NCBI RefSeq assembly: GCF_038181555.1
Contig: NZ_JBBWUA010000001.1
Location: 1 to 64,000, forward strand
Direction of reading: 5' to 3'
From: Desulfitobacterium sp038181555
Lineage (GTDB): Bacteria; Bacillota; Desulfitobacteriia; Desulfitobacteriales; Desulfitobacteriaceae
Length of the DNA: 64,000 nucleotides
Below, in pieces: positions 61,983 to 64,000 of the stretch (positions within the stretch are counted from its first letter, which is position 1; each line of letters opens with the position of its first letter). The position numbers and the translations under genes are program-made. The notes beneath the pieces are model-generated. The model had not been told where the DNA came from, did no database searches, and saw only the letters and a program-made list of their open reading frames with translations.

Positions 61983-62420
61983 ATGTTAGAAAGTCAAGAA
62001 ATCCAAAAAATCATTCCCCATCGGTATCCCTTTTTACTGGTTGATCGCATTCTCGAATTAGAGGAAGGGAAACGCGGGGTTGGATTGAAAAATGTTTCCG
62101 GCAATGAGCCCTTTTTCCAAGGGCATTTTCCCGGTTATCCGGTGATGCCTGGAGTGCTGATCATGGAAGCCTTAGCCCAGGTGGGAGCCGTCATTCTTTT
62201 AAAGCTACCGGAATACGCAGGACATGTGGCCCTTTTCGCCGGACTTGAGGATGTGCGGTTCCGCAAACAAGTCATCCCAGGGGACCAACTTCGTCTGGAA
62301 GTTGAACTCCTAAAGCTGAAACGCGGTATTGGCGTTGCTCAAGGCAAAGCTTTTGTGGGAAACGACGTAGTAGCTGAGGGAACCTTGAAATTTGCGGTAG
62401 GCCCGAAATTAGATAACTAA
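61983..62420 (+). CDS. fabZ: 3-hydroxyacyl-ACP dehydratase FabZ
   Basis: 145 residues, hotdog fold, dehydrating 3-hydroxyacyl-ACP in type II fatty acid synthesis. IIPHRYPFLLVDRILELEEG near the N-terminus holds the conserved motif; the catalytic His and Glu are in GHFPGYPVMPGVLIMEALAQ (near residue 48). TAGGAGGTCC precedes the ATG. In Bacillus fabZ also lies near mbl (ywpB). Terminator follows. Confidence 0.96.
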   Translation: MLESQEIQKIIPHRYPFLLVDRILELEEGKRGVGLKNVSGNEPFFQGHFPGYPVMPGVLIMEALAQVGAVILLKLPEYAGHVALFAGLEDVRFRKQVIPGDQLRLEVELLKLKRGIGVAQGKAFVGNDVVAEGTLKFAVGPKLDN

Positions 62421-62447
62421 GACGAATTTGAACTATATAAACCATTT

Positions 62448-62485
62448 AAAAGCTAGGGAGAGCGTTGCTCAGCCCTAGTTTTTTT
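62448..62485 (+). terminator. Terminator after fabZ
   Basis: CTAGGG (62453-62458) pairs with CCCTAG (62473-62478), with inner GAGC/GCTC, then TTTTTTT. Confidence 0.75.
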
Positions 62486-62609
62486 GCGCTATTTTTAGCA
62501 CTCTAAGAATTCTTTCCTAATGCTTGATATCCCTGCTTTATAATGCCTATCTTAAGACAAATTACCCTTCAGCAATTCTTGCATAGTCTAGGATAGGAGG
62601 GAGAGAAAG

Positions 62610-62984
62610 ATGAATATACAACTTACAGCACTGGGAGCCATAGTGGCCTTGCTTTGGCTTCTCGCTGATTATTGGGAATGGACAATGCCGGCGACTGCAG
62701 AGAAAAGAATTGTAGATTGGAAGAGAAACTACTATAGATCCCAAGTCATTGTGAAATTCATCAATCACGAATCCATCGACCAGCAGGAACGCTTCGCCTT
62801 TTCCTTGAGACATTTTATTAGAGATATGGAGCAAGAAATGGGAATACCTGTCCATTGTGAGATTGAGTTATCTGGACAAAGGGGTCAACTCACTACGGAA
62901 GAGTTACGCCATCTTCAATGTCTAAAGCAAGCGTTTTCCAGCTTTACATGGCGAATGCAGGAGTCGGAGCTTGATCAGAATTAG
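62610..62984 (+). CDS. Hypothetical membrane-anchored protein
   Basis: 124 residues, family not recognised. One N-terminal hydrophobic helix (QLTALGAIVALLWLLADYW), then a soluble, charged domain with FINHESIDQQERFAFSLRHF and a Glu/Gln/Arg-rich C-terminus. TAGGAGGGAG before the ATG supports translation. It lies between two terminators, so it is a single-gene unit. Confidence 0.65.
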   Translation: MNIQLTALGAIVALLWLLADYWEWTMPATAEKRIVDWKRNYYRSQVIVKFINHESIDQQERFAFSLRHFIRDMEQEMGIPVHCEIELSGQRGQLTTEELRHLQCLKQAFSSFTWRMQESELDQN

Positions 62985-63032
62985 TAGTGTTGAGCTCTAG
63001 TGTTCCATACATAGTTATTTAAAAATAAAGGA

Positions 63033-63056
63033 ATCCCCCAACTTGAGTTGGGGGAT
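63033..63056. terminator. Terminator of the minus-strand DUF2680 gene
   Basis: ATCCCCCAAC (63033-63042) pairs perfectly with GTTGGGGGAT (63047-63056), loop TTGA. Minus-strand reading continues TCCTTTATTTTT; it can also stop plus-strand transcripts from the hypothetical gene upstream. Confidence 0.8.
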
Positions 63057-63090
63057 CAGAGTTCCAGTTAAAAGTGGGTGCCTTGCAAAG

Positions 63091-63453
63091 TCAGCGCGTA
63101 CTTGAAGAAGATTTTGTACCGGGTGTTTTCTGATCGCCATCAGTTTTTTTGACACCATCTTTATGATGTCTTTTCCCGAAGTCATACTTTCCATTAGCCA
63201 GATCCTCTTCGACCTTCTTTTGGTGATGCTGGATTTTCGTCTTGATCTCAGCAGCTTCTTCTTTTTCAAGAATTCCTGCTTCGACTTGTTTGTCGAGCAA
63301 TTGCACCTTGAGCTCAACCATTTGTTGATGGAGAGCTTTGATTTCCGCTAATTTGGCAGGATCAGGTGCAGCAGCTGTTGCTCCCAAGGCGTTACCAGCA
63401 CCTAATGAGAGAAAGGCTAAGGTGAGTAAACTAACAGCGAATTTCCTCAACAA
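63091..63453 (-). CDS. DUF2680 (YckD-like) secreted protein
   Basis: 120 residues. Signal peptide MLRKFAVSLLTLAFLSLGAGNALGATA with a likely cut after NALGA. The DUF2680-like core has KLAEIKALHQQMVELKVQLLDKQVEAG and KEEAAEIKTKIQHHQKKVEEDL, a helical, charged segment. The C-terminal tail is His/Lys/Thr/Ser-rich (KRHHKDGVKK). Function unknown; small exported proteins of this kind may bind metals. TTG start after AAAGGAGGAG. Confidence 0.75.
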   Translation of the reverse strand: MLRKFAVSLLTLAFLSLGAGNALGATAAAPDPAKLAEIKALHQQMVELKVQLLDKQVEAGILEKEEAAEIKTKIQHHQKKVEEDLANGKYDFGKRHHKDGVKKTDGDQKTPGTKSSSSTR

Positions 63454-63666
63454 TTTGCACTCCTCCTTTGTGTTTAAGAGACAAGCCCTTTAAACCGGAA
63501 CGATGATAGATTACCCCAAAAGAGAAAGAAACATATTGGGAAATGCTGGGATGACCGAAAAAAATTAATGGGAAAAACAAGAAGGGGAACAACAGGTGAG
63601 GAAGAATAGTGTAATAACTTGGACTTTTGTACTATAGAAGATGGGATTACTATGAAGGAGTGATTT

Positions 63667-64000
63667 TTGGCGATGTTCTATATTCTGCTAACGGAATCAG
63701 AGAAATTGCATATCACTCCTCTTAAAGAAGTGAGCTACCTTCAGGAGAAGACTGAGGTCTTGCTGCCTAGTCTACCTTTGAGTGTTGCCTTGTGCTTGCT
63801 AGATGAAATAAGCAACAAAAAAACTAAAGCAGAGAGGTCAACGACTTTTTGGACCAGGTGGAGAAAGGGAGAAGAAAAGGTCCTGAAAAGGGATCGGGAT
63901 TGGCTCAAGGAGGAGCTCCTCAAAGTTTTGCAGAAAAGGGTAAACGTCTCCCAAGCTTGGCACTGGGAGGGTATGGAGAGTTTCCAACTCAATTCGGAGG
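63667..64000 (+). CDS. Partial hypothetical protein, cut by the window end
   Basis: An open frame of more than 110 codons runs off the right edge. TTG at 63667 (or ATG at 63673) follows AAGGAGTGA. The visible part begins MFYILLTESEKLHITPLKEV, then becomes charged and helical (KGEEKVLKRDRDWLKEELLK). Not recognised. Real because of its clear ribosome site and open frame to the end. Confidence 0.6.
   Translation, partial: MAMFYILLTESEKLHITPLKEVSYLQEKTEVLLPSLPLSVALCLLDEISNKKTKAERSTTFWTRWRKGEEKVLKRDRDWLKEELLKVLQKRVNVSQAWHWEGMESFQLNSE

Overview
The window is a dense bacterial chromosome segment from a spore-forming, low-to-mid G+C Firmicute. Gene order follows the classical Bacillus-type backbone closely: ywiB-argS-rpoE-pyrG, spo0F-fba-tal-glpX, rpmE-prfA-prmC-ywlC, mntP-ywlE-rpiB-ywlG-glyA-upp, mnaA-atp operon, ywmB-murA, spoIID-spoIIQ, spoIIID-mbl. 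Strict-anaerobe traits sit on that backbone: a large pyruvate:ferredoxin oxidoreductase, corrinoid/iron-sulfur reductive dehalogenase homologues and NapGH-type ferredoxin proteins. Together these point to the Desulfitobacterium group (Peptococcaceae/Desulfitobacteriaceae). That assignment is an inference from gene content, not a database match.

Layout. 0-6 kb: asnS, two small unknown genes, a class V aminotransferase, and the germination pair sleB-ypeB. 6-11 kb: DUF1934 gene, argS, rpoE and pyrG with its own promoter and leader hairpin, then a FemAB-type transferase. 11.9-12.5 kb: first copy of a long non-coding structured repeat. 12.5-21.8 kb: a divergent alanine racemase, spo0F, a Cys-rich unknown, fba, tal, glpX, a LysM-M23 protein, rpmE, prfA, prmC and ywlC. 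21.9-22.5 kb: second copy of the repeat. 22.5-28.4 kb: mntP to wecB/mnaA. 28.5-35.7 kb: the complete F1Fo ATP synthase operon. 35.8-37.9 kb: ywmB and murA.

38-45.2 kb is the accessory part. It is an A+T-rich cassette between murA and spoIID, which are normally close neighbours. It holds a soluble GAF/PAS-type histidine kinase, an OmpR-type regulator and a Tat-less but otherwise full-length PceA-like reductive dehalogenase homologue, all in one tight operon. A Tat-exported reductive dehalogenase with its RdhB anchor follows, then a NapG-like exported ferredoxin and a NapH-like membrane quinol dehydrogenase. The proposed system: the cytoplasmic kinase and regulator sense the halogenated substrate or redox state, possibly with the Tat-less RdhA as ligand- or electron-handling partner. 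They would control the exported RdhAB, which could receive menaquinol electrons through NapH and NapG. The usual CprK regulator, RdhC and trigger factor are not seen here.

45.3-64 kb returns to the backbone: spoIID, topB, a thiolase, spoIIQ-like, HPP protein, UspA, nifJ (minus strand), spoIIID, mbl, tagA/wecG, sigI-rsgI, a glycosyltransferase (minus strand), fabZ and small genes. One partial gene runs off the right edge. I saw no rRNA, tRNA, CRISPR array, insertion sequence or prophage.

The two best leads are the HK-RR-(Tat-less RdhA) operon and the duplicated structured element. Its two copies differ by base changes that keep several stems paired, which suggests an unnamed structured RNA.
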